DNA from: Bacilli bacterium
GTDB lineage: Bacteria > Bacillota_I > Bacilli_A > RF39 > UBA660
Assembly: GCA_016297695.1 (NCBI GenBank)
Contig: JAEDGC010000028.1
Coordinates: 1-21,649, forward strand
Direction: 5' to 3'
Length of the DNA stretch: 21,649 nt
The translations under genes were made by a program, and so were the position numbers. Under the pieces are notes generated by a model, which worked only from the letters and a program-made list of their open reading frames with translations, had not been told where the DNA came from and did not search any database. Shown here one piece after another: positions 1 through 7,268 of this stretch. Position 1 is the first letter of the stretch; each line of letters starts with the position of its first letter.

Positions 1-8
1 TGATAATT

Positions 9-1829
9 ATGGATAATGAAAGGAAAATCGCAGGAGTTTATATTCGTGTATCAACTGAAGATCAAGCAAGAGAAGGATTTAGTTTAGGAGAGCAAGAAGA
101 AAAGCTATTACAATTATGTAGTTTTAAGGAATTAGAGGTTTATAAGGTCTATAAGGATGCAGGAATATCTGCTAAAGATATGGAACATAGACCACAGTTT
201 CAAGCAATGCTACAAGATATGAAAGAAGGAAAAATTAATTATATTGTTGCTTATAAATTAGATAGAATTACTCGTTCAGTTCGTGATTTAGAAGAACTAA
301 TATCAGTTTTAGAACAATATAACTGTTTTCTATTATGTGATAGAGATGATGTTAATACCTCTACTGCTAATGGTAGATTCTTTGTAAGAATGCTTACTGT
401 TTTATCTCAATTAGAAATTGAAATTGTATCAGAAAGAACTAAATTTGGATTAAATGGTGCTATTAAATCAGGTCATATTCCGGGGCAAAGACCTTTTGGA
501 TATACTAAATCAGAAGATAAAAGAATGGTTATAGATAATGCTACTCGCCCCTATGTAGAAAAGATATTTGATATGTATTTAGAAGGTAAAAGTTTTCAAC
601 AGATTGCTAATTATTTTAAAGAAAATAATATCTATCCTAAAAAGAAATGGAGAGATACAACTATTCAGAAAATAATAGATAATAAAATCTATATGGGAGA
701 TTATGAACAATATAAACGAATTGGTAAACAAGAGAATTTAGAGCCTATCGTGTATATGAATGTTGTTGAACCTATAATATCTCGTGCTAAATGGGAAGAA
801 TGTCAAAGACAAAAAGAAAGAAATCAAAGGACTTATACTAGAGATAGAGTCTATACTTTCTTTCAAAGATTAAAATGTCCTAATTGCAGTAGAATTATGA
901 AATGTAAAGGCTCTGGTGGTACTAAAAGAAAGTATATGTACTACACTTGTGAGCATTGTCACATTAACTTTAATGAAGAACATGTAGAACATTTATTAAG
1001 AGATTTTATCTATGACTTACTTGAATATGATATGGCAGTTAAAAAGTTCTTTCTACCTGTTTTAGAAGATAAAAAAAATAATATTGATACTACTTCTATT
1101 GATAAAGAGATAAGAGATTTAGAGAAACAACGAAATAGAATTAAAGATTTATATATCAAAGGCATTGTAGAAATTGATGATTTTAAAGAAGATTATAAAT
1201 TAATTGAAGATAAACTTGCTAATCTTGAAAGTAAAAAATTAGAATTAGTTAATTTAGAAACCTTTAACTACTCTCCACACGAATTACTTGCTGAGAGAGA
1301 TTTAGAAAAAGAAAAAATGATTAGACTTGATACTTTAAATACTATTTTAAAAACTAAATGGAATGGTATGGACAAGTCTGAAAAGCAAGAATTTATATCT
1401 AAATTTATTGATACTATTGAGATAAAGAAAGATAGTAAAGGTAATTTAATTCTTGAAAAAATTAATTTTAGAAACGGATTTATAAGACAATTAGTAAAGT
1501 TTTATGATGCAGGTATATTTGATGTTGCAGTACCTGTAATGGTTGGTAATGAAGAAAAATGTATTAAAGGTGGCAGAATGAATGAAGAACAATTAGATAA
1601 ATATTTATCTAAAATGAATGAACATTTTGAAACATCTTTTTATGAAATGTATGAAACTATTGATGAAGAAACTAACGAAGTTATTCTAGAATATCAACCA
1701 AAAGATAATGAAAAAATTATAAGATTTGTAGTAATTTCGTCGAAAGAAAAGTTCCCTATTACAGTAGATAATGTTAAAGATAAATATGGAATTATTAGCT
1801 ATAAAACAAATAAATTATTAGAAAATTAG
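9..1829 (+). CDS. Large serine recombinase (TnpX-like), element 1
   Basis: Site-specific recombinase expected to excise and insert the mobile element that carries it. The N-terminal resolvase domain (about 1-150) has the catalytic serine in RVSTEDQA (Ser15) and the helix region SERTKFGLNGAIKSGHIPG. A recombinase domain follows (about 160-270), then a zinc ribbon with Cys290/Cys293 and Cys314/Cys317, a charged coiled-coil stretch (about 350-420), and a C-terminal extension of over 100 residues that I do not recognise. At 606 residues it is within the range of large serine recombinases. The start begins the protein just before the conserved KIAGVYIRVS segment; upstream lies outside the window, so its ribosome binding site cannot be judged. 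The TnpV-like gene and relaxase behind it place it in a Tn4451/Tn5397-type mobilizable element. It is clearly paralogous to the recombinase at 18890..20779. Confidence 0.93.
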   Translation: MDNERKIAGVYIRVSTEDQAREGFSLGEQEEKLLQLCSFKELEVYKVYKDAGISAKDMEHRPQFQAMLQDMKEGKINYIVAYKLDRITRSVRDLEELISVLEQYNCFLLCDRDDVNTSTANGRFFVRMLTVLSQLEIEIVSERTKFGLNGAIKSGHIPGQRPFGYTKSEDKRMVIDNATRPYVEKIFDMYLEGKSFQQIANYFKENNIYPKKKWRDTTIQKIIDNKIYMGDYEQYKRIGKQENLEPIVYMNVVEPIISRAKWEECQRQKERNQRTYTRDRVYTFFQRLKCPNCSRIMKCKGSGGTKRKYMYYTCEHCHINFNEEHVEHLLRDFIYDLLEYDMAVKKFFLPVLEDKKNNIDTTSIDKEIRDLEKQRNRIKDLYIKGIVEIDDFKEDYKLIEDKLANLESKKLELVNLETFNYSPHELLAERDLEKEKMIRLDTLNTILKTKWNGMDKSEKQEFISKFIDTIEIKKDSKGNLILEKINFRNGFIRQLVKFYDAGIFDVAVPVMVGNEEKCIKGGRMNEEQLDKYLSKMNEHFETSFYEMYETIDEETNEVILEYQPKDNEKIIRFVVISSKEKFPITVDNVKDKYGIISYKTNKLLEN

Positions 1830-1847
1830 AAAGGATTTGATTAAATT

Positions 1848-2202
1848 ATGAATATTGATTATAAAAAAATTGGATACTATTTATTACCTAATTTGATAAT
1901 AGAAAATCAAAATTATAAAGAAATAAACAAGTATGGTTACTTGCGATTAAACTATATTAAAGAGCACAAAAAAGAATTATATCAAACACTTTTAATGAAG
2001 GACGAACTAACAAAACATCTTCTTTCAGTAAGTAAAGAATGTGAAGAAAGATTAAAAATTTTAATGGATAACTATATTAAAAATGATGAAAAACTATCTG
2101 AAAAAAGGTAAAGAAAATAATCAAATTAAATGGGTAAAATTGATGAATAATTATAAAAATACTGCTGAAGAAATTATTCTAAAAGAGTTAATTTATGTGT
2201 AA
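1848..2202 (+). pseudogene. TnpV-type transposon protein, frameshifted in an A-run
   Basis: Small protein that accompanies recombinases in Tn4451/Tn5397-like elements; its function is not firmly established. The first frame reads 87 codons (1848..2111) with the family-like start YYLLPNL and KYGYLRLNYIKEHKKELYQ, then ends soon after a run of six A. Removing one A lets the reading continue through KWVKLMNNYKNTAEEIILKE and stop at 2200-2202. This matches the usual TnpV ending (a WV-MN segment, then AEEI-L-ELIY). The full product would be about 117 residues. The gene starts 18 bases behind the recombinase with AGAAAGGA as ribosome binding site, so the two are likely co-transcribed. The break may be a real mutation, a homopolymer read error or, less likely, programmed frameshifting. 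The family assignment is from memory of TnpV sequences. Confidence 0.8.
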
Positions 2203-2203
2203 T

Positions 2204-2241
2204 GTTGTCATAAGCAAGCAACGTGGTATTACTCCCACCAC
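2204..2241 (+). other. Candidate oriT with two small inverted repeats
   Basis: The short gap before the relaxase gene contains two successive small stem-loops: GTTG (2204-2207) with CAAC (2219-2222), and GTGGT (2223-2227) with ACCAC (2237-2241). This run, with ACTCCCACCACCCC, is conspicuously richer in C and G than its surroundings. Transfer origins of mobilizable elements commonly lie just upstream of their relaxase gene and contain inverted repeats beside the nick site. The position and structure are what I see; the oriT role and nick position are inferred. Confidence 0.4.
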
Positions 2242-2267
2242 CCCAAAAGAAAGGATAAACCTATAAT

Positions 2268-3569
2268 ATGGCGACAACATCAATTTGGCCTATTAAGAAT
2301 AATTTAAAACAGTCTATAAATTATATCATCAATCCTGAAAAAACTCTTAATAAAGATTATGGTAAAGTTGATTATGCTTTTTTGGAAGGTAAAAAAGATT
2401 ATAACTTCAAAGAAGAAAAAGTTTGTTATGTAAGTACCTTAAATTGTAATGAACGTGATCCATATTTTGATATGGAATTTACTAAAGATTATTTTGAAAA
2501 GAAAGATGGTGTTCTTGCTTATCATGGTTATCAATCATTCAAAGAAGGAGAAATTACTCCAGATATTGCTCACGAGATAGGAGTTAAATTTGTTAGTGAA
2601 ATGTTTAAAGATTATGAAGTGGTTGTTGCTACACATCAAAATACTAATCACATACACAATCATTTCATAATCAACTCTGTTTCATGTAAAGATGGTAAAA
2701 AATATAATAACAATAGAACTAATCTAGCAAAGTTAAGGAATATTTCCGATTCATTATGTTCTGAATATGGATTAAGTGTTTTAGAAGAAGATGTTGGTTA
2801 TAAAAGCACCTACAATCATAAGGTTATAAATAATGATTATTATAAAACTCTTAAAGAAGATTTAGATAATGTTATTAGTTATTCAGTTACTTTAAGACAA
2901 TTATTTGAAAGAATGAGATCATTAGGTTATAAAGTATATTCTCGTAATAATGTAATAACTATTTATAGAGATGGCGAAGATAAAGTCAGAATAGAAAATG
3001 TATTTGGTGAAGAATATTCAAAAGATAGATTAACTGAAAGATTATATTTATCAAAACAAATAGTATTTAAACCTATGCCACAAAAATCTATCTTTGAAGA
3101 ATATTCTAAAACTAATAAACCTCATAAATGTATATATGGATTATATCTATACTATTGTTATCTACTAGGAGTCTTTCCAAAGAAACATCCTAAGCAATAT
3201 CTTCCATACACTATTAGAAAAGAAGTTTATAAATTAGAACAATTTTCACAACAAGTTAGATTTATGCATGAAAAGAATATTGTTACTAAAGAAGATTTGG
3301 ATGACTTTGCTAAAAATAATTCTTATGAATTAAGTGAATTAAAAGGTGAAAGAGAAAATCTTTGGAAAAGATACCATAGAGCAAAGGCTGAAGACAAGCA
3401 AACTCAAATACTTGCTGAAATAAATGATATTCAATCTAAAATTAAAGAACTTCGTAAGTATGATAAGTATTGTAAAGAAATAACTAAAAGAGCCGAAGGC
3501 ATACAAAATAAACTTAATAATTTTGATAAAGATATTCAAAAAGAAAAAGACAATTCTAGGTCTCTATGA
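2268..3569 (+). CDS. MOBP-type relaxase (mobilization protein)
   Basis: DNA-nicking relaxase that would process oriT of element 1 for conjugative transfer, using transfer machinery supplied by another element. The N-terminus MATTSIWPIKNNLKQSINYI fits Bacillota relaxases of ICE/Tn1549-like elements, with Tyr19 a candidate nucleophile. The metal-binding three-His motif is visible as HQNTNHIHNHFII around residues 124-136, preceded by AYHGYQSFKEGEITPDIAHE. The relaxase domain covers roughly the first 170 residues. The remainder includes a charged, predicted coiled-coil end (about 320-430). At 433 residues it is of normal size. The ATG is preceded by AGAAAGGA at good spacing. A strong terminator overlaps its 3' end. 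No coupling protein or type IV secretion genes are visible, so the element looks mobilizable rather than self-transmissible within this window. Confidence 0.88.
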   Translation: MATTSIWPIKNNLKQSINYIINPEKTLNKDYGKVDYAFLEGKKDYNFKEEKVCYVSTLNCNERDPYFDMEFTKDYFEKKDGVLAYHGYQSFKEGEITPDIAHEIGVKFVSEMFKDYEVVVATHQNTNHIHNHFIINSVSCKDGKKYNNNRTNLAKLRNISDSLCSEYGLSVLEEDVGYKSTYNHKVINNDYYKTLKEDLDNVISYSVTLRQLFERMRSLGYKVYSRNNVITIYRDGEDKVRIENVFGEEYSKDRLTERLYLSKQIVFKPMPQKSIFEEYSKTNKPHKCIYGLYLYYCYLLGVFPKKHPKQYLPYTIRKEVYKLEQFSQQVRFMHEKNIVTKEDLDDFAKNNSYELSELKGERENLWKRYHRAKAEDKQTQILAEINDIQSKIKELRKYDKYCKEITKRAEGIQNKLNNFDKDIQKEKDNSRSL

Positions 3570-3585
3570 CTTAATTGTCTTTTTT
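3544..3585. terminator. Bidirectional intrinsic terminator
   Basis: Perfect 12-bp inverted repeat, AAAAAGACAATT (3544-3555) and AATTGTCTTTTT (3573-3584), with a 17-nt loop and T-runs in both directions. It overlaps the end of the relaxase gene and lies 10 bases from the stop of the convergent 406-aa gene, so it probably ends both transcripts. Confidence 0.85.
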
Positions 3586-3594
3586 ATAAATTGT

Positions 3595-4815
3595 TTAATG
3601 TTTAAGTGCTTTGACTAATTTTTCTCCTTCTTCTTTCATTTCAGGAGAATCTATCTTATTAACTAACATTCTATATCCAATTGTTTCATCATTGCCAATT
3701 TGTATTCCACTCATAAAATCTCTAAAATGAGTTAAATTAAAACCTATTCGCCTTAATATATTTTCAGTTTCTTCTTTAGAATATTCATCTTGTTTTTGAA
3801 CAAAAGTATAATATAAATCTTTAGGTGTTACTATTTTTAGAGCAGGATCATAAACTATATCACCTTTTTCCAGCCATGAATGTTGATAGAAGTAATCTCT
3901 TTTTATGCCAAGGTCTTCTCTTTGATATGGAATACCGCCTTGAACTAGTTTAAAACTACCATCAAAAAGATTAAATAATATTGATAAACCATAACAATTA
4001 CCTAAAGTACCATTAAAGTAATTAAAACTCATACCATATTCTTGTTGCATTAAAGAATTTATATTTTTTGCGTTTTTTTCTATAATTTCTAATATACTAT
4101 CATCAATAGAAGGATGAACAGCTATTTTACTACTCTTTAAATAACTTTTTCTTTTTTGAGAAAGTGATTGTCTAAGCTCTATAAAATCATCAAGCATAAA
4201 ATATTGCTTAATATGTTGAATACGTTTCTCATCCAGCTCATATTCTTTACTTATATTTTTATTAAACTCTTCTATAATTTTATTTATAAAATCAATAGAG
4301 AAATTAGATTTTTTACTTACTTGGAATTTCTTAAATATTCCTTTTTCATAAAATTTATGTAAATTGTTATTGTCTCTTAAGTAGTTTCTAACTTCTTCGT
4401 TTTTAATTTCACTTAATTGCTTAAATCTTTTGGAAAAAAGGTTTTCATTTGTAATAACTGCAAGTGATGGATCAAAAATCACATTATCATGCTTTAACCA
4501 AAAATGTGTCTTACATGTTCCTAAATCTATACCTTTTATTACTCCCCAATCACTATCAATAGATGCAAAAATAAATGATAAAAGTTCACTTTTAGAATAT
4601 ATTTTTTCACTATAGTCATATCTATAAAACTTTATATCCGTGCCATCTTCAGCTTTCTTTATTTCCGGCGTTAATTCAATATTGTCCTCTAGTTTATTTA
4701 ATAAATTCCAATGACTAGTGACAGATGGATGAATTAATAATCTTAGGTTTTCATAAGTAAAGAAAAATTTTTCTGTATGTTCTGTTAAATAATATCTTAA
4801 TTTTTCTACAGTCAT
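3595..4815 (-). CDS. Unknown protein with tandem cysteine-hydrolase-like domains
   Basis: I do not recognise a named family. The 406 residues contain two copies of one domain. Copy 2 (about 232-390) shows HPSI (234-237), GNCYGLS with Cys274, QHSWLEKGD with His312 and VYDPALKIVT with Asp323, an order of Cys-His-Asp that resembles papain-like or transglutaminase-like hydrolases. Copy 1 (about 28-165) repeats HPSV (29-32), THFWLKHD with His104 and IFDPSLAVIT with Asp115, but the Cys position is lost (region YSKSELLS). A charged linker of about 70 residues joins them. No signal peptide or membrane segment is seen, so it is probably cytoplasmic. The start is supported by an AGGGGG ribosome binding site and a TATAAT -10 box. 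It is convergent with the relaxase and may be cargo of element 1, or the first chromosomal gene. Enzymatic function is an inference. Confidence 0.7.
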   Translation of the reverse strand: MTVEKLRYYLTEHTEKFFFTYENLRLLIHPSVTSHWNLLNKLEDNIELTPEIKKAEDGTDIKFYRYDYSEKIYSKSELLSFIFASIDSDWGVIKGIDLGTCKTHFWLKHDNVIFDPSLAVITNENLFSKRFKQLSEIKNEEVRNYLRDNNNLHKFYEKGIFKKFQVSKKSNFSIDFINKIIEEFNKNISKEYELDEKRIQHIKQYFMLDDFIELRQSLSQKRKSYLKSSKIAVHPSIDDSILEIIEKNAKNINSLMQQEYGMSFNYFNGTLGNCYGLSILFNLFDGSFKLVQGGIPYQREDLGIKRDYFYQHSWLEKGDIVYDPALKIVTPKDLYYTFVQKQDEYSKEETENILRRIGFNLTHFRDFMSGIQIGNDETIGYRMLVNKIDSPEMKEEGEKLVKALKH

Positions 4816-4841
4816 TATAATTTCCCCCTTGTTGATTACGT

Positions 4842-4847
4842 ATTATA
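4842..4847 (-). promoter_or_regulatory. -10 box for the 406-aa gene
   Basis: Reads TATAAT on the minus strand, 27 bases ahead of the 406-aa gene start. The matching -35 region is weak (TGCAAA at 17-bp spacing). It is divergent from the plus-strand promoter at 4879..4907. Confidence 0.45.
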
Positions 4848-4878
4848 TCATAAATTTTAAATATTTTGCATAACAATG

Positions 4879-4907
4879 TTGATTTTTAATAATAAAACAT
4901 ATATAAT
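4879..4907 (+). promoter_or_regulatory. Promoter of candidate small RNA C
   Basis: TTGATT (4879-4884), a 17-bp spacer and a perfect TATAAT (4902-4907). No open reading frame with a ribosome binding site follows. An intrinsic terminator begins 80 bases downstream, so the unit looks like a small RNA gene. Confidence 0.65.
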
Positions 4908-4914
4908 TTATTTA

Positions 4915-5019
4915 GTTGATTTAATCAAACAACTTTGGGAGTATAATTTTTCGAATATAAGTAAAGTTATCGCTCCATTTGAATACAACTTACGGACTAA
5001 TTAAAGTTCGTGAGTTTTT
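4915..5019 (+). ncRNA. Candidate small RNA C with terminator
   Basis: Predicted transcript of about 105 nt from the consensus promoter just upstream. It holds a small AGTTG/CAACT stem, a GCTCCAT segment at 4974-4980, and a 12-bp terminator stem (4987-4998 with 5005-5016, two G-U pairs) followed by TTTTT. The GTGAGTTTT on the terminator's 3' side (5010-5018) can pair instead with AAAACTCAC at 5029-5037 (perfect 9 bp), giving two mutually exclusive folds. No coding frame is apparent. The GCTCCA resembles a tRNA 3' end, but no tRNA fold can be drawn around it. Function unknown. It lies divergent to the 406-aa gene. Confidence 0.45.
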
Positions 5020-5040
5020 ATTTTATATAAAACTCACTGA

Positions 5041-5082
5041 AAAAATAGGAAAAAATTATCAAAATAATTTAATCCTATTTTT
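5041..5082. terminator. Bidirectional intrinsic terminator
   Basis: AAAAATAGGA (5041-5050) pairs perfectly with TCCTATTTTT (5073-5082), with further AT pairing inside. T-runs occur on both strands. It probably terminates the minus-strand MATE-GNAT operon and backs up the small RNA terminator on the plus strand. Confidence 0.65.
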
Positions 5083-5127
5083 ATATTTTGCTTGATATGG
5101 GAGTAAAAGTTGTGTCTAGCCAGCACT

Positions 5128-5169
5128 GAATTTGTATTCACATACAAATTCTATCATGGGAATTCCCAT
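5128..5169. repeat. Perfect hairpin plus 14-bp palindrome
   Basis: Two adjacent symmetric elements lie just behind the GNAT stop codon. One is a 10-bp perfect stem, GAATTTGTAT (5128-5137) with ATACAAATTC (5142-5151) and loop TCAC. The other is a 14-bp perfect palindrome, ATGGGAATTCCCAT (5156-5169). Neither is followed by a clear T-run. They could be a processing site, a protein-binding site or remnants of an element boundary. Confidence 0.6.
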
Positions 5170-5174
5170 ACCCT

Positions 5175-5654
5175 TTATAAATCCTTTTTGAAAAAATCAT
5201 CATCATCTGCAAAGTGCATATCTATCTCTAAATTATTGATTTGTTTCCACCCATTTTTTATATAAAATTTATGAGCATTTTTCAAAGATTGCCCACAAGC
5301 AAGATATATAGTTTTAATATTAGTTTTAGTCTTTGCATATGTCTCAAATTTATTATATAGCAATGTTCCAATTCCTAATCTTTGATAATCTTTATCAATA
5401 TAAAATCTTTTTAGTATTCCAATTGTATCTCTATTTTCAAGTGCAATTGTTCCTACTATCTTATCTGCATCAGTAGCAATCCAAAAGTTACCACCATTTT
5501 TAATATAATACTCTTTTATATTATTTAAATCTTCTCTTTGTTTAAATGGTCTTCCTATAAAATTATGCATTGACCAATTAACAAAATTATTTACTTCTTT
5601 ACTATGTTTTTCATTATATTCAATAATTTTAATATTAGTTAATGTATTATCCAT
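5175..5654 (-). CDS. GNAT family N-acetyltransferase
   Basis: Predicted acetyl-CoA-dependent acyltransferase of 159 residues, a normal single-domain length. The fold signature is visible in order: KIVGTIALENRDTIGILKRF (strands before motif A), the acetyl-CoA pyrophosphate loop QRLGIGTLLYNKF (motif A) and SLKNAHKFYIKNGWKQI (motif B, with the typical FY--GW ending). The substrate cannot be told; relatives acetylate small amines, antibiotics or protein N-termini. The start lies four bases behind the MATE gene's stop region, with only a weak GTGAG ribosome binding site, so translation is probably coupled to the MATE gene. Co-transcription with an efflux pump allows a detoxification role, which is inference from context only. 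Confidence 0.85.
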   Translation of the reverse strand: MDNTLTNIKIIEYNEKHSKEVNNFVNWSMHNFIGRPFKQREDLNNIKEYYIKNGGNFWIATDADKIVGTIALENRDTIGILKRFYIDKDYQRLGIGTLLYNKFETYAKTKTNIKTIYLACGQSLKNAHKFYIKNGWKQINNLEIDMHFADDDDFFKKDL

Positions 5655-5658
5655 TTAG

Positions 5659-6927
5659 TTACTCACTTTCTAAACTTATATTTTCGTATCTTTTCTTAGA
5701 TAAAACTTTTTGCATTATTCCATATACTAAATAACCTAACCATACACCGAGAATTCCAAGAGGTGTAAATGATAGTATGGTTGCAACTATAATTTTAATA
5801 ATTGAACTAATTATATTTCTTTTTGCTAAGAATTTGAAATCTCTAAGTCCTCTTAATATTGCAAAATAATATGTTGCAGACATAGTTATATAGCAACCAA
5901 TTATGAATAGTGGTAATACTGTTAAAAATATTTTTTGAAGTTCAGTTTCTCTTAATGAAATATTCATAATTATAATAGACAATCCTAATATTACAAAAGG
6001 TAATATTACAGAACTATAATTAATTAATTTCTTTACAACATTTTTCACTTTCATCATGTAATTTTTATCATTTTTTCCAGAAGCAATTCCTATACTTATA
6101 GTAATACCGTCACCATAACCTTGTATAAAAGATTCATATACATTTGCAATTTGTAATAAAATAACATGAACAGAATATTCTAAATTACCCATTCTTGCTA
6201 CAATTAAGTTAAATATAAAGTTATCTACTCTTGAGGCTATTCTTTCAACAAAGTTCCATTTAAACAATTTTAATATATCTTTAAAATATTCTTTTACAAA
6301 TTTGATTTTTATATTTTTTCTAGAATATATAGACAGATATATTGCCAGTATAGTATCGATAAATACAGTTACTATTGCTACACCTATAATTCCATATCCA
6401 TAATATACAGCAATAATATCTAATATTAAATTTAAAACAACAGAAAAGATGCGTAAATATAAAATGCTTTTTTGATTTCCTATAGTCCTTTGATGACCAG
6501 ATAATACAGTTACTATACTACTTTGTATAAAACCAAATAATCTTATAGTTAAATATGTAGTGGCAATAGTATCTACATTAAATAAAGGTGGAAATATTGG
6601 TTGTATTAAAAATACTAGTATTATTGTAAATATGGATATTCCTAATGTCAAAATAAGTGAATTTCCACTAACCAATTTTAATTTATTAAGATTTTTTTCA
6701 CCTAAAGATTTTGCAACTAATGTATTATTAGATACATTAATTGTTTGAATGCTCATTTGCATTATATTTAAAATAACAGCCATTGCCCCAAGTGCTGCTA
6801 ATTCTTTTGTTCCAACTATAGAAATTACCAATGTATCTACTAGCGTCATTAATATATTTATTAAACTTTCAAAAGCAATTGGTAAGGATATTTTCAATTG
6901 CGATTTAACATCTACTATTTCTTCCAT
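5659..6927 (-). CDS. MATE family efflux transporter
   Basis: Integral membrane transporter of 422 residues with about 12 hydrophobic segments, of the multidrug and toxic compound extrusion type, which exports cationic drugs or metabolites using a sodium or proton gradient. Visible family features are the N-terminal LKISLPIAFESLINILMTLV with DTLVISIVGTKELAALG, and the mid-protein repeat start FKWNFVERIASRVDNFIFNL, mirroring the two-lobed MATE architecture. The substrate is unknown. The ATG follows a strong GGAGTGA ribosome binding site. A TATAAT-like -10 lies at 6963-6968 on the minus strand, without a good -35. It is the first gene of a two-gene operon with the GNAT gene. It is slightly shorter than typical MATE proteins (about 450) but looks intact. 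Confidence 0.9.
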   Translation of the reverse strand: MEEIVDVKSQLKISLPIAFESLINILMTLVDTLVISIVGTKELAALGAMAVILNIMQMSIQTINVSNNTLVAKSLGEKNLNKLKLVSGNSLILTLGISIFTIILVFLIQPIFPPLFNVDTIATTYLTIRLFGFIQSSIVTVLSGHQRTIGNQKSILYLRIFSVVLNLILDIIAVYYGYGIIGVAIVTVFIDTILAIYLSIYSRKNIKIKFVKEYFKDILKLFKWNFVERIASRVDNFIFNLIVARMGNLEYSVHVILLQIANVYESFIQGYGDGITISIGIASGKNDKNYMMKVKNVVKKLINYSSVILPFVILGLSIIIMNISLRETELQKIFLTVLPLFIIGCYITMSATYYFAILRGLRDFKFLAKRNIISSIIKIIVATILSFTPLGILGVWLGYLVYGIMQKVLSKKRYENISLESE

Positions 6928-7006
6928 AACTCACTCCATAAAAAAAGAATTTAATCAATAAAATTATACTATATTTTACAAAATTTTCATATACTCCCAT
7001 TAAAAT

Positions 7007-7035
7007 TTAACATGAATTCGTATATAGTGTTTATA
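7007..7035 (+). promoter_or_regulatory. Promoter of candidate small RNA B
   Basis: TTAACA (7007-7012), a 17-bp spacer and TTTATA (7030-7035) stand ahead of a short non-coding unit that ends in a clear terminator. It is weaker than the promoter at 4879 but has the right spacing and orientation. Confidence 0.4.
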
Positions 7036-7042
7036 GAAAGAG

Positions 7043-7147
7043 AGCGTTGTAGTTCGTAAGCTGTAGCTTAATTGCTCCATTTTTAAATCTGTTCGAACTG
7101 GTCGAACTTTTGATAGATGAATCAATCTTATGATTGGTTCTTTTTTT
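7043..7147 (+). ncRNA. Candidate small RNA B carrying a tRNA-Gly trailer copy
   Basis: Predicted transcript of about 105 nt. From GCTCCAT (7074) onward it is clearly homologous to the segment behind tRNA-Gly (18253..18327). Shared parts are AAATCTG, a small stem (GTTCGA 7091-7096 with TCGAAC 7102-7107; CTCGAA/TTCGAG behind the tRNA, so the pairing is kept while bases differ), TTTTGATA-ATGA, and a terminator stem (7119-7127 with 7132-7140) with seven T. Upstream of GCTCCAT there is no tRNA cloverleaf, only about 40 nt including the AAGCTGTAGCTT hairpin. It could be a tRNA gene relic whose body was deleted, or a small RNA that adopted the trailer. No coding frame is seen. Confidence 0.5.
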
Positions 7148-7236
7148 GTAATCAATATCTAAAAAAGATTAATAATGATTTCGATTTATAAAGATAATAC
7201 TTTAATTTGTTATAATTTTTTACTTCACTTCATTTA

Positions 7237-7264
7237 AAAAGGAAAAATTTTTACTCTTCCTTTT
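7237..7264 (-). terminator. Intrinsic terminator of the ABC remnant
   Basis: AAAAGGAA (7237-7244) pairs with TTCCTTTT (7257-7264). On the minus strand the stem is followed by a T-rich stretch, just behind the stop of the ABC ATPase remnant. This suggests the remnant keeps the 3' end of a former operon. Confidence 0.55.
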
Positions 7265-7268
7265 GATT

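Noticed and set aside
2100..2112. Programmed frameshift in the TnpV-like gene
   Set aside because: The shift needed is +1 at an A-run without a stimulatory stop or stem visible nearby; a simple insertion or read error is the simpler explanation.
3339..3539. Minus-strand frame of 66 codons inside the relaxase gene, and similar frames inside other genes
   Set aside because: They overlap strong coding sequence, lack ribosome binding sites, and reflect AT-rich complementary strands.
4931..4946. Sixteen-base match AACTTTGGGAGTATAA shared with 12636-12651
   Set aside because: The second copy is inside the ATPase coding sequence and encodes conserved protein. A rough estimate suggests matches of this length are expected by chance in AT-rich DNA of this size.
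4935..4979. Possible tRNA with TTCGAAT T-loop ending in GCTCCA
   Set aside because: The distance from the TTCGAAT to the CCA is too long for a T-arm plus acceptor, and no matching 5' acceptor strand is present.
7043..7080. Possible tRNA gene ending in GCTCCA at 7079
   Set aside because: Only about 40 bases lie between the promoter-like site and CCA, and no anticodon arm, D-arm or 7-bp acceptor stem can be drawn.
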